The position numbers and the translations under genes are program-made. From contig NC_056032.1 in the NCBI RefSeq assembly GCF_004379255.2, positions 29,733,322-29,797,321 of the forward strand: DNA of 64,000 nt. The letters are read 5' to 3'. Position 1 is the first letter of the stretch; the number at the start of each line of letters is the position of its first letter. This DNA comes from Salvia splendens (lineage: Eukaryota > Streptophyta > Magnoliopsida > Lamiales > Lamiaceae). Positions 1 through 10,817 of this stretch are shown here, in pieces. The notes beneath the pieces were generated by a model. It saw only the letters and a list, made by a program, of their open reading frames with translations. It was not told the DNA's origin and searched no databases.

Positions 1-2
1 CA

Positions 3-1970
3 TACTTCTATGCTCACAAGGTATGCGTCTTAACCGATCTGCCTCTTCGGCAAGTTTTGACCAAGCCAGAAGCATCAGGCAGAATCGCCAAATGGGCCAT
101 AGAGCTGGGAGAACACTCAATCGAGTACCTACCTCGGAAAGCCATCAAGGGACAAGCCTTGGCAGATTTTCTTACAGAAGCCAAGTTCGATCAAGCAATC
201 CCTGTCATTGCCGAACAGAAAAAGTCTGCCAATGCCGAACTAGCACAGCCCTTGGAATCCGAAGTAGAGCCGCCAGACTGCTGGAGCGGATTCGTAGATG
301 GAGCTTCAAACAAGATGGGAAGTGGAGCTGGTATTTTACTCGTCGCTCCCGACGGACACGAGGTAACCTACTCACTTCGGTTCCTATTCCCCACTACTAA
401 TAATGAAGCCGAGTACGAAGCCCTCCTGGTCGGACTCCAGTTAGCGCAAAGTCTGCTCGTCAAATCTCTCAAAGTCCATTGTGATTCACAAGTCATAGTA
501 AATCACATGTTGGGTACAAGTGAAGCTCGTGACGAGAGAATGAAGAAGTATTTGGACAAAGCGCAAAGCATCAGCCGAAGTTTCTCCTATTTTCGGATAA
601 TCCGCGTTCCCAGAGCAGAAAATAGCCGAGCAGATACCTTAAGTAAGTTGGCCTCAGATCCGAGCTCAAAGGCGGAAGAATTAATGCATCGAAGCATTGA
701 TGAAGCCGAGGTACATTCAGTATCCAGCTCGCCGAACTGGATGACGCCGATCTTGCAGTATCTGGATCAAGGACAATTGCCCGAGGATAAGAGAGAAGCT
801 CGGAAGATCACGTGCCGAGCACTTCGGTACGAACTTCATGAAGGAGTCCTCTTTAGAAAGTCTTACCTCCAGCCGTTATTGCGGTGCGTAGGGCCAGAAG
901 AGACGGACTACATCCTCAGAGAAGTTCATGAAGGATCGTGCGGCAGCCACATCGGAGCTAGAGCTTTAGCTAAAAAAGTTCTAAGATGGGGATATTATTG
1001 GCCAACCTTGGTACAAGAAGCAGTGCAGCTCGTCAAGACCTGCCCGAAGTGCCAAATCCATGCAAATATCCCAAGGATGCCGCAAACCGATCTATCCACT
1101 ATGCAGAGCCCTTGGCCTTTCATGCAATGGGGCATAGACATAGTGGGACCACTTCCTCAAGCTCCTCGGCAAATGAAATTCCTAATCGTTGCCGTGGACT
1201 ACTTTACGAAGTGGGTGGAAGCTGAACCATTAGCTACGATAACGAGCTCGAAGGCATTGGATTTCGTCTGGAAGAACATAGTGTGCCGATTTGGCATACC
1301 CCACATCCTCATCTCGGATAACGGGACTCAGTTCACCGACAAGACGTTCAAGAATTGGTGCCAAGAGCTGAATATTCAACAGCGGTTCACTTCGGTCTCT
1401 CATCCACAAGCAAACGGACAAACGGAGGTAACAAATCGTATCCTGGTGAAAGGGTTAAAAGCTCGGTTAGAACAAGCCAAAGGACAATGGGTAGAAAATC
1501 TCCCTCAAGTCCTATGGTCCTACCGAACTACACCCACAACCTCCAACGGTGAAACTCCGTACAGTCTGGTATACGGCACTGAAGCCGTGATTCCGGTGGA
1601 GATCGGCGTACCCAGTCCCCGAACTCTAAATTTCTCCTCAGAAATGAATGACGACGGACTGAGAGCCGAGCTAGATCTTGCCGAAGAAAGAAGAGAATTG
1701 GGATGCATAAAAGCAGCCAAGTACAAGGAGCAAGTAGCCCGGTATTACAACCAAAGGGTGAAGAAGCTGCAATTTCAAGTGGGAGATCTCGTCCTGAGAA
1801 ACAACGAAGTAAGCCGAGCAGAAAAGCTGGGCAAGCTCGAACCCACATGGGAAGGTCCGTATCGGGTGTCAGAGGTCCTCGGCAAAGGGTCTTACAAATT
1901 GGCTCACATGTCAGGAGAACAGGTACCCCGAACATGGCACATTTCCAACCTCAAGAAGTTTCATTTGTAA
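3..1970 (+). CDS. Tat-lineage Ty3/Gypsy polyprotein, C-terminal part (RNase H and integrase)
   Basis: The frame is open at the left edge, so only the C-terminal part of a pol polyprotein is present. Its first ~50 codons resemble the end of a reverse transcriptase/RNase H region (AIKGQALADFL). A second, archaeal-type RNase H follows (GFVDGASNKMGSGAGILL, then NNEAEYEAL, HCDSQ and ADTLSKLA); this extra domain is a known mark of the Tat lineage. The integrase has an HHCC finger (HIGAR, CPKCQIH), the catalytic aspartates in GIDIVGPLP and LISDNGTQF, and the glutamate in NGQTEVTNR. A C-terminal domain ends WHISNLKKFHL. I see no internal stop in this part. No chromodomain is visible, as expected for Tat. 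The 5' half of the element, including gag and protease, lies outside the window. Confidence 0.92.
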   Translation, partial: YFYAHKVCVLTDLPLRQVLTKPEASGRIAKWAIELGEHSIEYLPRKAIKGQALADFLTEAKFDQAIPVIAEQKKSANAELAQPLESEVEPPDCWSGFVDGASNKMGSGAGILLVAPDGHEVTYSLRFLFPTTNNEAEYEALLVGLQLAQSLLVKSLKVHCDSQVIVNHMLGTSEARDERMKKYLDKAQSISRSFSYFRIIRVPRAENSRADTLSKLASDPSSKAEELMHRSIDEAEVHSVSSSPNWMTPILQYLDQGQLPEDKREARKITCRALRYELHEGVLFRKSYLQPLLRCVGPEETDYILREVHEGSCGSHIGARALAKKVLRWGYYWPTLVQEAVQLVKTCPKCQIHANIPRMPQTDLSTMQSPWPFMQWGIDIVGPLPQAPRQMKFLIVAVDYFTKWVEAEPLATITSSKALDFVWKNIVCRFGIPHILISDNGTQFTDKTFKNWCQELNIQQRFTSVSHPQANGQTEVTNRILVKGLKARLEQAKGQWVENLPQVLWSYRTTPTTSNGETPYSLVYGTEAVIPVEIGVPSPRTLNFSSEMNDDGLRAELDLAEERRELGCIKAAKYKEQVARYYNQRVKKLQFQVGDLVLRNNEVSRAEKLGKLEPTWEGPYRVSEVLGKGSYKLAHMSGEQVPRTWHISNLKKFHL

Positions 1971-2632
1971 GAGACAGTCCGGTCAGTCAGTCTTGAGTCC
2001 TGTCCGGTCAATGTGCTTTATTTGGTTTGCTTGATCTTTGTTTCTCTATGTGCTTTTTATTTGCCTCTATGCGTTTTGTCTATGTGTTTTGTCTGTCTCT
2101 GTGCGTGTCGTCTCTTACAAATGTTACTGAGGTATCTTGTTCTTCGAAGGCTGATCCCCTTCTTAGAACATATACAAGCACACGATTGTGAGTCAAAGCT
2201 TCTACAGAAGATACAAGACCACAATTCAGCTTAAACAAGCAGTTCGTCTGAAACGAGCTGCAACAAGCCAACGATTGTGAGTCAAAGCTTCTACAGAAGA
2301 TACAAGACCACAATTCAGCTTAAGAATCAAGCACTTCGTCTGAAACGAACTGCAACAAAAGTCTGATTCTCGCGATAAAACTTGCCTGAATTAGGACTAG
2401 GGAAAGTCCGATCCACGCGATAAAACTCGCCGAATTAGGACAAGGGAAAGTCCGATCCCCAAATTAGGACAACGGAAAGTTCGATCCGAGCGATAAAACT
2501 CGCCAAATTAGGACACAAACCAAGTCCGGTCAAAGAAGAGTTCACTTCATCAGACCGAGGACAAACATCAACTTACCCCGTACCTTTATCCAGAATGCCG
2601 AAGTGATTCACTTCACTTTTCGGGGGGGGTAG
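1971..2632 (+). repeat. Tat element 3' untranslated region with two tandem-repeat sets and polypurine tract
   Basis: No ORF of the element continues here. Two repeat sets are visible. An ~89-bp unit (cgattgtgagtcaaagcttc onward) begins at about 2183 and again at 2272. A shorter unit built on gcgataaaactcgcc and attaggacaagggaaagtcc recurs three to four times between 2360 and 2515. The run CGGGGGGGGTAG at 2621-2632 directly precedes the LTR and is the likely polypurine tract that primes plus-strand synthesis. Tandem repeats between pol and the 3' LTR are common in Tat elements. Confidence 0.75.
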
Positions 2633-3303
2633 TGATGGAGTACGTACTAAACAAATACTAAACAAGCCCAACAGCAGTAAAGCCCAAGAAAGAGTATCAG
2701 TTCGGCATGGCTAAAGAGTATCAGTCCGGCATGACTCAAGAGTTCAGTTCGGCACAACCACAGAGTTCGGCCCCAGCCTACAGCTCGGTAAAAGCCAACC
2801 AATCAAACTCTGCTCTCTGGTCGGCATCAAGCTCTACTCTCAGATCGGCAAAAGCTGCTCGGCAATAATTCAGCAGTCCGGTCTCAGTATTCGACCGAAC
2901 TAGGAAATAGTGGACTCATGCAAGATTTCCACCTCCGCTACACCGACGATCTATTTAGTGGTGTCAAGCAGTCATTAACTCATGCAGGATAGTGGACCCA
3001 TGCAAGGTCGCCACGACCTCCACGACATCCACTACCTAATAAATGCTGCATGCCACGATCTTGGTTCAATGTATAAATAGAACCTAGGTCAGATAGATAA
3101 GCTCCTTCTGTTAACTTCTGTTAAGCTCTCTAGAGAGAAAATAGCAAATAGCAAGTCTGTATTGTTAGCTGTAGAAAACAGATCAAGCAATACAACTCTG
3201 CCCTCTTTTCTTCCCGTGGACGTAGATTTACCTCAGTAAATCGAACCACGTAAATTTCTGTGTGTTGATCTTCCTTTATTTTTACGAGCATTCATCACCA
3301 TCA
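2633..3303 (+). mobile_element. 3' LTR of the Tat-lineage element
   Basis: The LTR starts TGATGG right after the polypurine tract and ends CCATCA, an inverted match to the start. A second CCATCA at 3317-3322 is an alternative end, so the length is 671 or 690 bp. TATAAATAG at about 3073 is a good core promoter, and a CT-rich stretch with AATAC-type signals follows it. The matching 5' LTR is off the left edge, so the target-site duplication cannot be checked. Confidence 0.8.
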
Positions 3304-3639
3304 AAAATTCGCAGAACCATCAATAAACAAAATAACAATGTACCCTAAAAATAAATGAAAATAGAAAACATTTCTTTGATCTAACACGGGGACGAAGTCC
3401 TCAATCTATTAACAATAATGCGTATTATTAAATATACAATGAAGAATAAGAATAAAGGTAGTAATTAATAAGTACCATATACAGAAAAAGAGTATAGAAA
3501 CAAAATTCACAACTCCAAACTCTATGATATTCACTAAAAACTTTAGTCTTGTCGAAAATTTGAAAAGGCATTTCTTCTCCAACAAAAAAAGATATGCAAC
3601 AAACCATATGATAGGATAAACCTCTTATCGGGCTGATCG

Positions 3640-4003
3640 GCGTCCGTAGATCGGCGATCGATAAATGTTTGTCGCGGGCGAGTGCCCGTCGAGCACGACG
3701 GTTTTCTCACTTGGAGAAGAGAATGAACGATAATATTGATATTATTGATTGATTTTTCAAATGATTACAATAACTCCTATTTATAATGCTAATGACTAAC
3801 TTACTTAACAAGAAAACAAAGATATGGAAAAAAGATACGCAAATAAACAAAGATATGGAAAAGATACGCAAATCTCTAATTTAACTAACTAAATAATGCT
3901 CGTGTCACCATATCATCCTAAACTATGATTTCTTGGATCATCGGTATGAACTTTCATATCATCCTTCGAAAACATCTTTCTTTTCCCCCTCCTGCAACTA
4001 ACA
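3640..4003 (-). repeat. Possible solo LTR remnant, reverse orientation
   Basis: Read on the minus strand, the segment begins TGTTAGTTGCAGG (from 4003), has TATAAATAGG near 3780 followed by an AATCAATAAT-rich stretch, and ends in a GC-rich block near 3650. That order fits a short Copia-like LTR. A ~30-bp unit (acaaagatatggaaaagatacgc) is repeated in tandem at about 3815-3870. The distal end and a target-site duplication could not be defined, so this rests on composition and promoter-like order only. Confidence 0.35.
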
Positions 4004-4968
4004 AATATACATATATACGTATAGTAAAATAGTACTAAAACACAACACATGGGATACATCAAAAACTGAACAACCAACTTACAACTTGAACATAGAACAA
4101 AACCGATTGTCTTACACGATGATGATGGACTACAAATATCTGCAATAAAATAGAAATAATAAATAGAAAACCCTCATTAGATTACACAAAATGAATACTA
4201 ACAAAAACAAAAACAACAAATTAAGAACACATCACTGTGTATTGTGTAGTCTGATCAGTAAATAACTCGGCTGAAATATCTGCAAAATCAAAAACATAAT
4301 CATCAGAAATTATTTAAACAATAAATTTAAACATATAAACAAACATAAAAATAAAAACGAAGAAAAGAAAGAGAAGAAAGATGGAAAGTAGACAGAGAGA
4401 AAATGATGAAAACTAAATCATTTGAGAGGGAAAATCCTCTTATATGCAGAATTCTTCCCACCCATTTTTTTGCCTAAAAAACTTATTTTTAATTAATCTG
4501 AGAAATGATAGCAGCTAACCAAGATTGATTTGATTTAATTCTCAGCTTTAATGCAGGGTGACAAACTATTACCCAGCGTACCTAAAAAGAATATATAGAT
4601 GTAAAGAATACACCAACCTCTTAAATGCAATTAACATTAAAAAATAATTATAATAAATCAAATTGACATTTGGCGGACAAACCTCACCTGATTTCCCACG
4701 TAAATAAAATTAGAAAGTTGGCAGAAACATTCCTAAAACTCCCCCCAAAATAAACCTTGCTTTTAAGGATATATAGATATAGATGTTTGTTTATTTTAAA
4801 AGTTTGTTTACTGTTCCAGGACGTGTATTAACATAGTAATTTAATTATAAAATTTGTTTGAAATTATAAAGTGAAATTCAATCCACAAATTAATTAAAAG
4901 TAAAAACAAAGTCAAATTTGAATTTCATATAGAAATAAAAATTACTCCAGAATAAATATTAAAATATT
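4004..4968. other. AT-rich intergenic DNA, no gene seen
   Basis: I see no coding frame with a recognisable domain. The stretch is AT-rich with A runs and scattered pyrimidine tracts. Two short TTGCAGATATTT motifs on the minus strand look like splice acceptors, but no exon could be built from them. Confidence 0.5.
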
Positions 4969-5100
4969 ACTCCTTCCGTTCCGCCTTAATAGAGGTCCTT
5001 CTTTTGGACACGGAGTCTAAGAAATGGATTGTTTAATTAGTTAAGAGGGTGTCTTAATAAAGTAGATAAAGTAATCTGATGTATTTTTCAAAATCTGGAC
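4969..5100. repeat. Left half of a Stowaway-type MITE
   Basis: It starts TACTCCTTCCGTTCCGCC and is followed by the usual interior of this family (cacggagtctaagaaatgg, then a TAAGAGGGTGTC stretch). No right terminus follows within 300 bp. The nearest same-family right end is at 8654-8664, so the element may be split or simply truncated. Confidence 0.4.
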
Positions 5101-5932
5101 AATTAAATTGATATTGTTAATTTTAATTTTATACTGTACTACATATTTTATTTTTTATTAATGAAATAACATAAATCATGTTAAATGGAAAACGTAAATA
5201 ATGTTGAAATGAAAATAGATAGAAATTGAAATAATTTAAACTTTTTTTCAATAAAACTGACTCCAATTTTGCCAATGAATCAGAAAGTGACAAAAATTAA
5301 ATTCTGTAGAACTGAAAATAAACAGAAATCGAAACAAAATTTAAACTTTTTGTCAATGAAACTGACTCCAATTTCACAAAACTAATGAAAATTAAATCCT
5401 GTAGAAATGAATATTGACAGAAACTCTTTGTAACGAAACTGAATCTAATTTCTCAAAACTGGAAAGTGACGAAAATGTCTAAAATTTAAAAACAAATGAA
5501 ATTGTCTAAAAAATCCAGTCAGGCCGTCGTTCATGCCGGAATAGGGTCCGAGTTGTAGATCTAACATTTTAGTGGGATCTGTGCTACTAACTTCAAAAAA
5601 TCGGAAATGAGGGGTTGGAACCCTTGTTATCTTCTGCCTACCGACTTTTTGGAATGAGGCTTAGCAACGGCGAGGGTTAATTCACCCTTCGTCGTTACCC
5701 ATCGACGGAGCAGAAGAGTATATAGGGTTCCGGTGGAGATGAGAGGGACGAGAGTGCCAACTATCTCTCACGATAGAGAGGAATAATGGTGAGAGCAGCC
5801 AGAATTTGAGTTCGAGAAAACAAAGAAGAAGAGAGAAGGAGGAGCGGTTGATAGAGAGCGAGAGATAGAGAAGGTGTGAAATGAGGCGAAAAATTGGGGT
5901 TTGGGGGCGTTTCATTTCTTTGATTTTTTTAA
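5101..5932. other. Intergenic DNA, no gene seen
   Basis: The first 400 bp are AT-rich with two partly similar blocks built on AACTGACTCCAATTT (around 5260-5290 and 5350-5380). From about 5520 to 5930 the base composition rises and there is a purine-rich stretch. An open frame at 5682-5990 on the minus strand shows no recognisable domain and runs into the neighbouring transposon, so I do not call it a gene. Confidence 0.5.
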
Positions 5933-6805
5933 GACCATCCACGATAGGAATAGCCCAGCAATAGCCCAGCCATAGCCTAGCTACTGCCACATCATCAGCA
6001 CTAAAAATCCACCTGCCACATCATCAAAACAAGCAAATAGCCCAGCAATAACTCAGCCATAGCCTAGCCACATACTATCCACATCACTATTAACAAATAT
6101 ATACAAAATGAAATAATTAACAATCACACAATATACGGAATTAAATTTACGACACAAAAACAAGAAAATTCACTAATATTAATAAAATATTAATACAGAT
6201 ATCGAGACTCCAATGCGTTGACAATACGCATAAACAGGTCCCTGCTCATCCTAAAACGACGCCTGAAAAGGTTGGTGTTGAACCGAGGCTCCTGTGCGAA
6301 GTAGTCTTCGTATAGGCGCTGATGTGCAGCTACGTGATCCCGATCAATCACACTGCGGCGGTGGACCACTGGGGGAGGTCGAGGTATCGCCGGCTGCAAG
6401 GCCCTTTCCATCCATTGGTCTATCGCGTTGGTCGTATAGGCGTCCAACGCTTCGGCCATTCGACGTTCGTACTCCTCAGCATCCCCTCCGCTACCACCAC
6501 AAGCGTTACTCATTTCGCGTTGTTGCTCTTGTACAGAAATTAAGATAGAGAGAGTACTCGTTAAAACAAGTGGTGCGAATGAAAATGACGAGCAAAGTGC
6601 GTATATATAGTGTTTCGGAAAAAAAAAATTTAATTTTCGCGCTAGGCGGTGCGCTGGGCTATCCAGGCGCTGCAATAGCGCCGAGCGGATCGCCCAGCGC
6701 CACGCGACCGCCCAGCGCTGCGCGGTTTCTCTCTCCAATCGCCCGCTGGGCGACTGCAATAGACCGCCCAGCGAACCGCTCGGCTGGGCGGTTGGCTGGA
6801 TGGTC
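5933..6805 (-). mobile_element. PIF/Harbinger deletion derivative with a truncated transposase
   Basis: The ends are inverted repeats: GACCATCCA at the left and TGGATGGTC at the right, each flanked outside by TAA (5930-5932 and 6806-6808), the 3-bp duplication used by PIF/Harbinger. The subterminal regions are rich in AGCCCAGC repeats, in both orientations towards the two ends. At 873 bp it is far too short for an autonomous element, and it contains only the start of a transposase frame. Confidence 0.85.
6190..6513 (-). pseudogene. N-terminal fragment of a HARBI1-like nuclease/transposase
   Basis: The 107-residue frame starts MSNACGG and contains RRSVIDRDHVAAHQRLYEDY followed by FRRRFRMSRDLFMRIVNAL. 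These are the conserved N-terminal signatures of plant HARBI1-like (ALP1-type) transposases. The frame stops at ESRYLY, before the DDE nuclease domain that should follow, so the product cannot be catalytic. I chose the internal ATG because the longer open frame upstream reads through the GC-rich subterminal repeat and shows no conserved residues. Confidence 0.8.
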
Positions 6806-6826
6806 TAAAGATTTCAATTGCAATAA

Positions 6827-8531
6827 GAGCATCATTCACGGAATTCCCGGCGGAATTCTCAAAAACACCTCTTGCCACGTCATACGGACTTTCCACTGCA
6901 CTGCCACGCCATAAGAAATTTTCACTGCACAGTGGCGGACATCCCCAAGGATTTCCCACAATTAAAAAAATTCACAAATTCACAAATTAAACAATTTCCG
7001 GAAGTAAGAAATTTACGAAATTAAATAGTCGACACGAATACGGAGAAAATGCAACCACTTTATTTTAAAAAAAACATACTTCATTATAAAAAAAATACAT
7101 AATTACTAAAAAAAATACATTATTAAAATTAAAACCGGCTTCTCACTCCTCGGATTCCCCGTCGCCGTCCCCGCCGCCACCCCCCTCGCCGTCACCGTCC
7201 GACATGTCTCCGAACTCCAAATCGCGCCGCATACTGTTCATGAGGGATTTAAGCGACCGCTTGTAATGGGGGTCAGTCGATTGGCGCCATTCAACCATTG
7301 CACGTAACAAGGTTTCATGTGCCGCGATGCGGGCGAATGAGGGGTTCTCGAGATCGTTTCTGGCGGGTGCTGCCGATTGGGCCCCGGCGGATCCTCTGGT
7401 GCTTCCCCTCGCCATCCGCGCAGCGGACTTTTGCCCAACCGGGCGACTGCGGCGGGCCGACGATGTGGGTGTCGGGAACTTTGCCTCGGTGGGGGAGAAT
7501 TCCGCGGAACCGGCACTGCTACTGTACTCTCCAGAGTCGCTGATCTTCGTCTGCTTCGGCCCGCCAGATTCAACACCCGCAGTGAATTTGGCCGAAGACT
7601 GCACCACAAGATACACCGCCCAATATTTGAATTCCTCGAAGCCCAACTGAGTGTCGGGGAACTGCTGATGAGACAAGAGCTTCACATCCTCGGCAGACAT
7701 GCCGTTGGTTGCCGAGCAGAGGTTGTTTGTCTAAATGCCGGCAAATCGGCTGAGCTACCTCTTCGGCCGATCCCACTGTTTCCAGCATTGCTCTCCATTG
7801 TGAGGCTTCCCCCCTGGCGGTTTGAACTGGAGGTAGCTTTGGCTAATGCGCCACCACATCCGGTCGATGTGCTGGTTCGCCCCGACGTAAGGATCCTCCA
7901 CTACACTGATCCACGCCTTCGCTAGCGCGACGCACCCGTCCATGATCCAGACGGTCCTCCTGTTCCCGCTGGATCCCTCCCCCACCTCAGCGGCCCCCTC
8001 CTCACCACCGTACATCGGGACACCCCGTCCCCTGCCCCTCCTTCGCCCTGTCCTCCCCCTCCTCACTGTCGCCGGTGGTGCATCGGTGGGAGAATCCCAG
8101 ATCGGAGAAAGCTCCAACTCCTCGAGCGAGAACGTGTCATTGCCAGTGAACTGAGTCTCGAGAGGAGAACTCGTCGGGTTTTCCGTCGACAGTAAATCCA
8201 TATAGGGCCGATAGACGTTGTCCACCGGCGATTGGGGGACCCCCTGCCTACTCCCCCCGCAACGCATGCGATCCCTTCATCATCCCGGGCATCATCAACC
8301 CCGGCATTTGGGGCATCATTCCGGGCATCATTCCCGACATTCCGGGCATCATCCCCGGCATTCCGGCACTCGCCCCGGGCATCTGGGCATCATCCCATAC
8401 CACTGCGGGTACATGTTGTAGTACCCGGGCATCATTCCCGATGGCATACCATGCACAATGGCGGACGTCCGCCGCGAAATTCCGGCACGCCGGTCGGAAT
8501 TTCCCTGGGACGGGCGCCATTGCTGATGCTC
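6827..8531 (-). mobile_element. PIF/Harbinger element carrying only the Myb-like ORF1
   Basis: The termini are GAGCATCA at 6827 and TGATGCTC ending at 8531, the common start of dicot Harbinger elements. TAA flanks both sides (6824-6826 and 8532-8534). Both subterminal regions share GGAATTCC- and GGCGGACATCC-like blocks in inverted orientation. The 1705-bp interior holds a broken ORF1 but no transposase. It lies 21 bp from the previous Harbinger element. Confidence 0.85.
7143..8520 (-). pseudogene. PIF/Harbinger ORF1, Myb/SANT-like DNA-binding protein, two frameshifts
   Basis: Three overlapping frames form one broken gene. The first (about 8520-8250) ends in a methionine/proline/glycine repeat (PGMMPGMSGMMPGMMPQMPG). 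The second (8267-7755) has a basic RRGRTGRRRGRGRG stretch, then the SANT-like region (LAKAWISVVEDPYVGANQ, FKPPGGKPHNGEQCWKQW). The third (7700-7143) has FEEFKYWAVYLVV, an SA-rich linker and an acidic tail. The frame changes near 8260 and near 7740. Family members are often mislabelled 'glutathione S-transferase T3-like'; no GST fold is visible. In intact elements ORF1 works with the transposase to bind the ends and import the complex into the nucleus. Confidence 0.8.
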
Positions 8532-8545
8532 TAAGGGAGGGATTA

Positions 8546-8790
8546 CTTAATACTCTAATTTGTCATTAAAAACCCTAATTATTTCCTGAAAAAGAAATGA
8601 CTCTATTACCTTGGAATTTCCTGAAATGAAAAAACGACTCTATTAACGCGGAACGGAGGGAGTAGTACTTGTCAAATCACTTTATCCACTATCCACTTTA
8701 TTAGCAACCCACTTAAAACATTAATCTCTCATTTCTTAACATATGTGCCCAAAACTTGTGACTCAACTTTTTATGGGATAGAGGGAGTAG
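8546..8790. repeat. Two Stowaway-type MITE right ends in series
   Basis: A right terminus CGGAGGGAGTA lies at 8654-8664, preceded by GACTCTATTAACGCGGAA, typical of this family. A second terminus GAGGGAGTAG lies at 8781-8790, preceded by an interior-like stretch (CCACTTTATTAGCAACCCAC). Neither has a clear left end nearby, so both are partial. Confidence 0.55.
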
Positions 8791-9044
8791 TTAAAGTTCC
8801 CACGTAGGTTAGTTTACTTTGATGCAAGTAGTTAAGTCTCACCACCCCAAAGAAAAGCGTGGCTGCATGGCCAACCCCTCTCTCGTGTGTGAAATCCCAC
8901 GTGTCCAAATTACCTCTCTCTATGGGTTCGACACCTCAACTTACCATATACTCGTAGTACTAGTTTCAGAGTGGGAACTTATAAATATCTTTATTAGGCC
9001 AAAAGGTGGTGTGCAAACAAACATATGTTTCAATCAAACCTTTC

Positions 9045-9226
9045 AACTCCCTATGTCCCGCTTAAAAGAAATAGTTCTTTTAGTACATGATTTTATGCAG
9101 TGTTGTTTGTGAAGTGAAGTGTGAATAAATTAGACTGAGTGATGTTTACATCTTAAGAAACTTGTCACTTTAAATAGGACCTCCCGAAAAATAAAAACAA
9201 CTCATTTTAAGTGGGCGGAGGGAGTA
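9045..9226. repeat. Stowaway-type MITE
   Basis: The left end reads ACTCCCTATGTCCCGC and the right end GGGCGGAGGGAGTA, forming imperfect terminal inverted repeats about 180 bp apart. There is no coding capacity. A TA follows the right end; the left-hand TA is degraded. Confidence 0.65.
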
Positions 9227-10759
9227 TATGATAAATATAAGATTTCTAGTAGTAAAAAAATACTCAAATTTATTTTGATAAAGGTTTTAGCATATTGGGC
9301 TAGACGAAACCTAAACGTTTTGGGTTATGATTGAAAATTTATAACCTAAGTAGCAATCAACCTGAGTATGGTCAACTTAAAATATGATGGAATGACCCAA
9401 TTAACATCCCTAATCAAAACTTACCACAAAAATAAATTATAAAAAGTAAATGTACAAAGCAGCAAAATGACAAAAGATGCATTATAATAATTGTGTAAGA
9501 ACGGTTATATTCATATTATACATATAAAAAAAAATGAATAAAGCCTATTTTGGTCTTATGCATATATATTAGGGCTGATAATTTTTGACACGACACGATA
9601 ATCCGACACGAATCCGCATGAAATAATTGGGTTTGGATCATGTCTTATTGGATACAGATCATTATTGGGTTGACCACTAAGAACACGAAAAATTCAGGTT
9701 GGATGCAGATAACCAGTTTAAAATTAATATTATTATTTTATTATTCTTATTTTTAAAAATATTAAACTTAGGGAAATAATTCGATTTAGGGTTAGGATGA
9801 GGAGCTGTCGCCGTCATTCCTATTTCCCACTTGTATATTGGACTCTTTCCCTCACAATTCACATCACTTCTGAAATCGCGCCCCGCCGCTCATCATCGCC
9901 AGAAACCTAGAGTTCGGTGCTTTCACCATCGTCATCGCCCTACTTTCTACTTCTGGTAAGATTATACCTTGCAAACTAGCATCCCTGTCTCCGTTACCTT
10001 TTATTAAGATGTTGAGTTATGAACATTCCAAATTTGGTGTAAAAGTATCTTCTACGGTATATTTTTGTAATCACCTTCTCAAGTTTTTAGTTTGGAAATT
10101 AATTTACTCTTCCAGATTTCTTGAACAAGCATGCATATAATGATCTACAAGTACTCTATTTTCCATTTGGAAAATATTTCTCATCTTAACACAATTGATA
10201 CCAGGGAAAGTTGAGTATCATCCAGCGCCACCGATCAAGAAACCCGGTTCTGTGACAAGCTCTACTTGGTGTATTAGAGGTGAAAGGTTGATGTTCTTGT
10301 ATCCACTATTCCCAAACTATGTTTTGGTCTGATTAATTATGTTACTGTTGCAATTTCAATAATTAAATTTATTTTTTTGAGGGGGTTTTGATAATACGCA
10401 CTTGAGTGTTTTAGCAAGGCATTACTAAGCTATTTTGGCATATCAAGCTTGATATTTATGTCTATTTTATTCAGGGTTTACTTAAAATTGAAATGTCCAT
10501 GCATGCTTCATTCCTTTATATTGATTCCTTCCATTAAATGTTGCCATTTATATTGCTCTGCATGATTGTGACTTAGCAATTTTAATTATATAACACAGTA
10601 ATAACAACTCGGGAATGTCATATCTTTTTTAGTTCTTATTTTATTATAATTGTTTAATGTATATTAATCTCAATTCTTTGTGTAATATACGAAAAACTTT
10701 GATATCATATTTTCTGAATGTTTTTTGAATTTGTTGCGGACAGAGATTAATTAGTAATC

Positions 10760-10812
10760 ATGTCAATCAATTTTGGAGTTGGGAGTAGCAGCAGCCTCGT
10801 TGAGTCTCCAAC
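10760..10812 (+). pseudogene. hAT transposase, first coding segment before the insertion
   Basis: An ATG at 10760, soon after a plausible splice acceptor, opens a frame beginning MSINFGVGSSSSLVESP. It is cut by the retrotransposon's ATTAG target duplication. The same frame continues on the far side of the insertion at 36568, which shows the gene was contiguous before insertion. Confidence 0.7.
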
Positions 10813-10817
10813 ATTAG
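10813..10817. repeat. Left target-site duplication of the Athila insertion (ATTAG)
   Basis: ATTAG directly precedes the first LTR base (TGAAAG). The identical ATTAG follows the last LTR base at 36568-36572. Confidence 0.9.

Noticed and set aside
4120..4260. Exon-like segments on the minus strand after TTGCAG acceptors
   Set aside because: No protein similarity could be recognised and no matching donors or flanking exons were found.
5682..5990. Minus-strand ORF of 102 codons
   Set aside because: It overlaps the Harbinger terminus, has no recognisable domain and has biased composition.
8280..8400. Short repeats of CCGGGCATCAT that resemble a repeat array
   Set aside because: They encode the Met/Pro/Gly-rich N-terminal stretch of Harbinger ORF1 on the minus strand; there are no spacers, and this is a eukaryotic genome.
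7143..8520. Glutathione S-transferase T3-like protein, a label often given to this protein family
   Set aside because: No GST fold or active-site motif is visible; the position inside TAA-flanked Harbinger ends and the SANT-like motif show that it is transposon ORF1.
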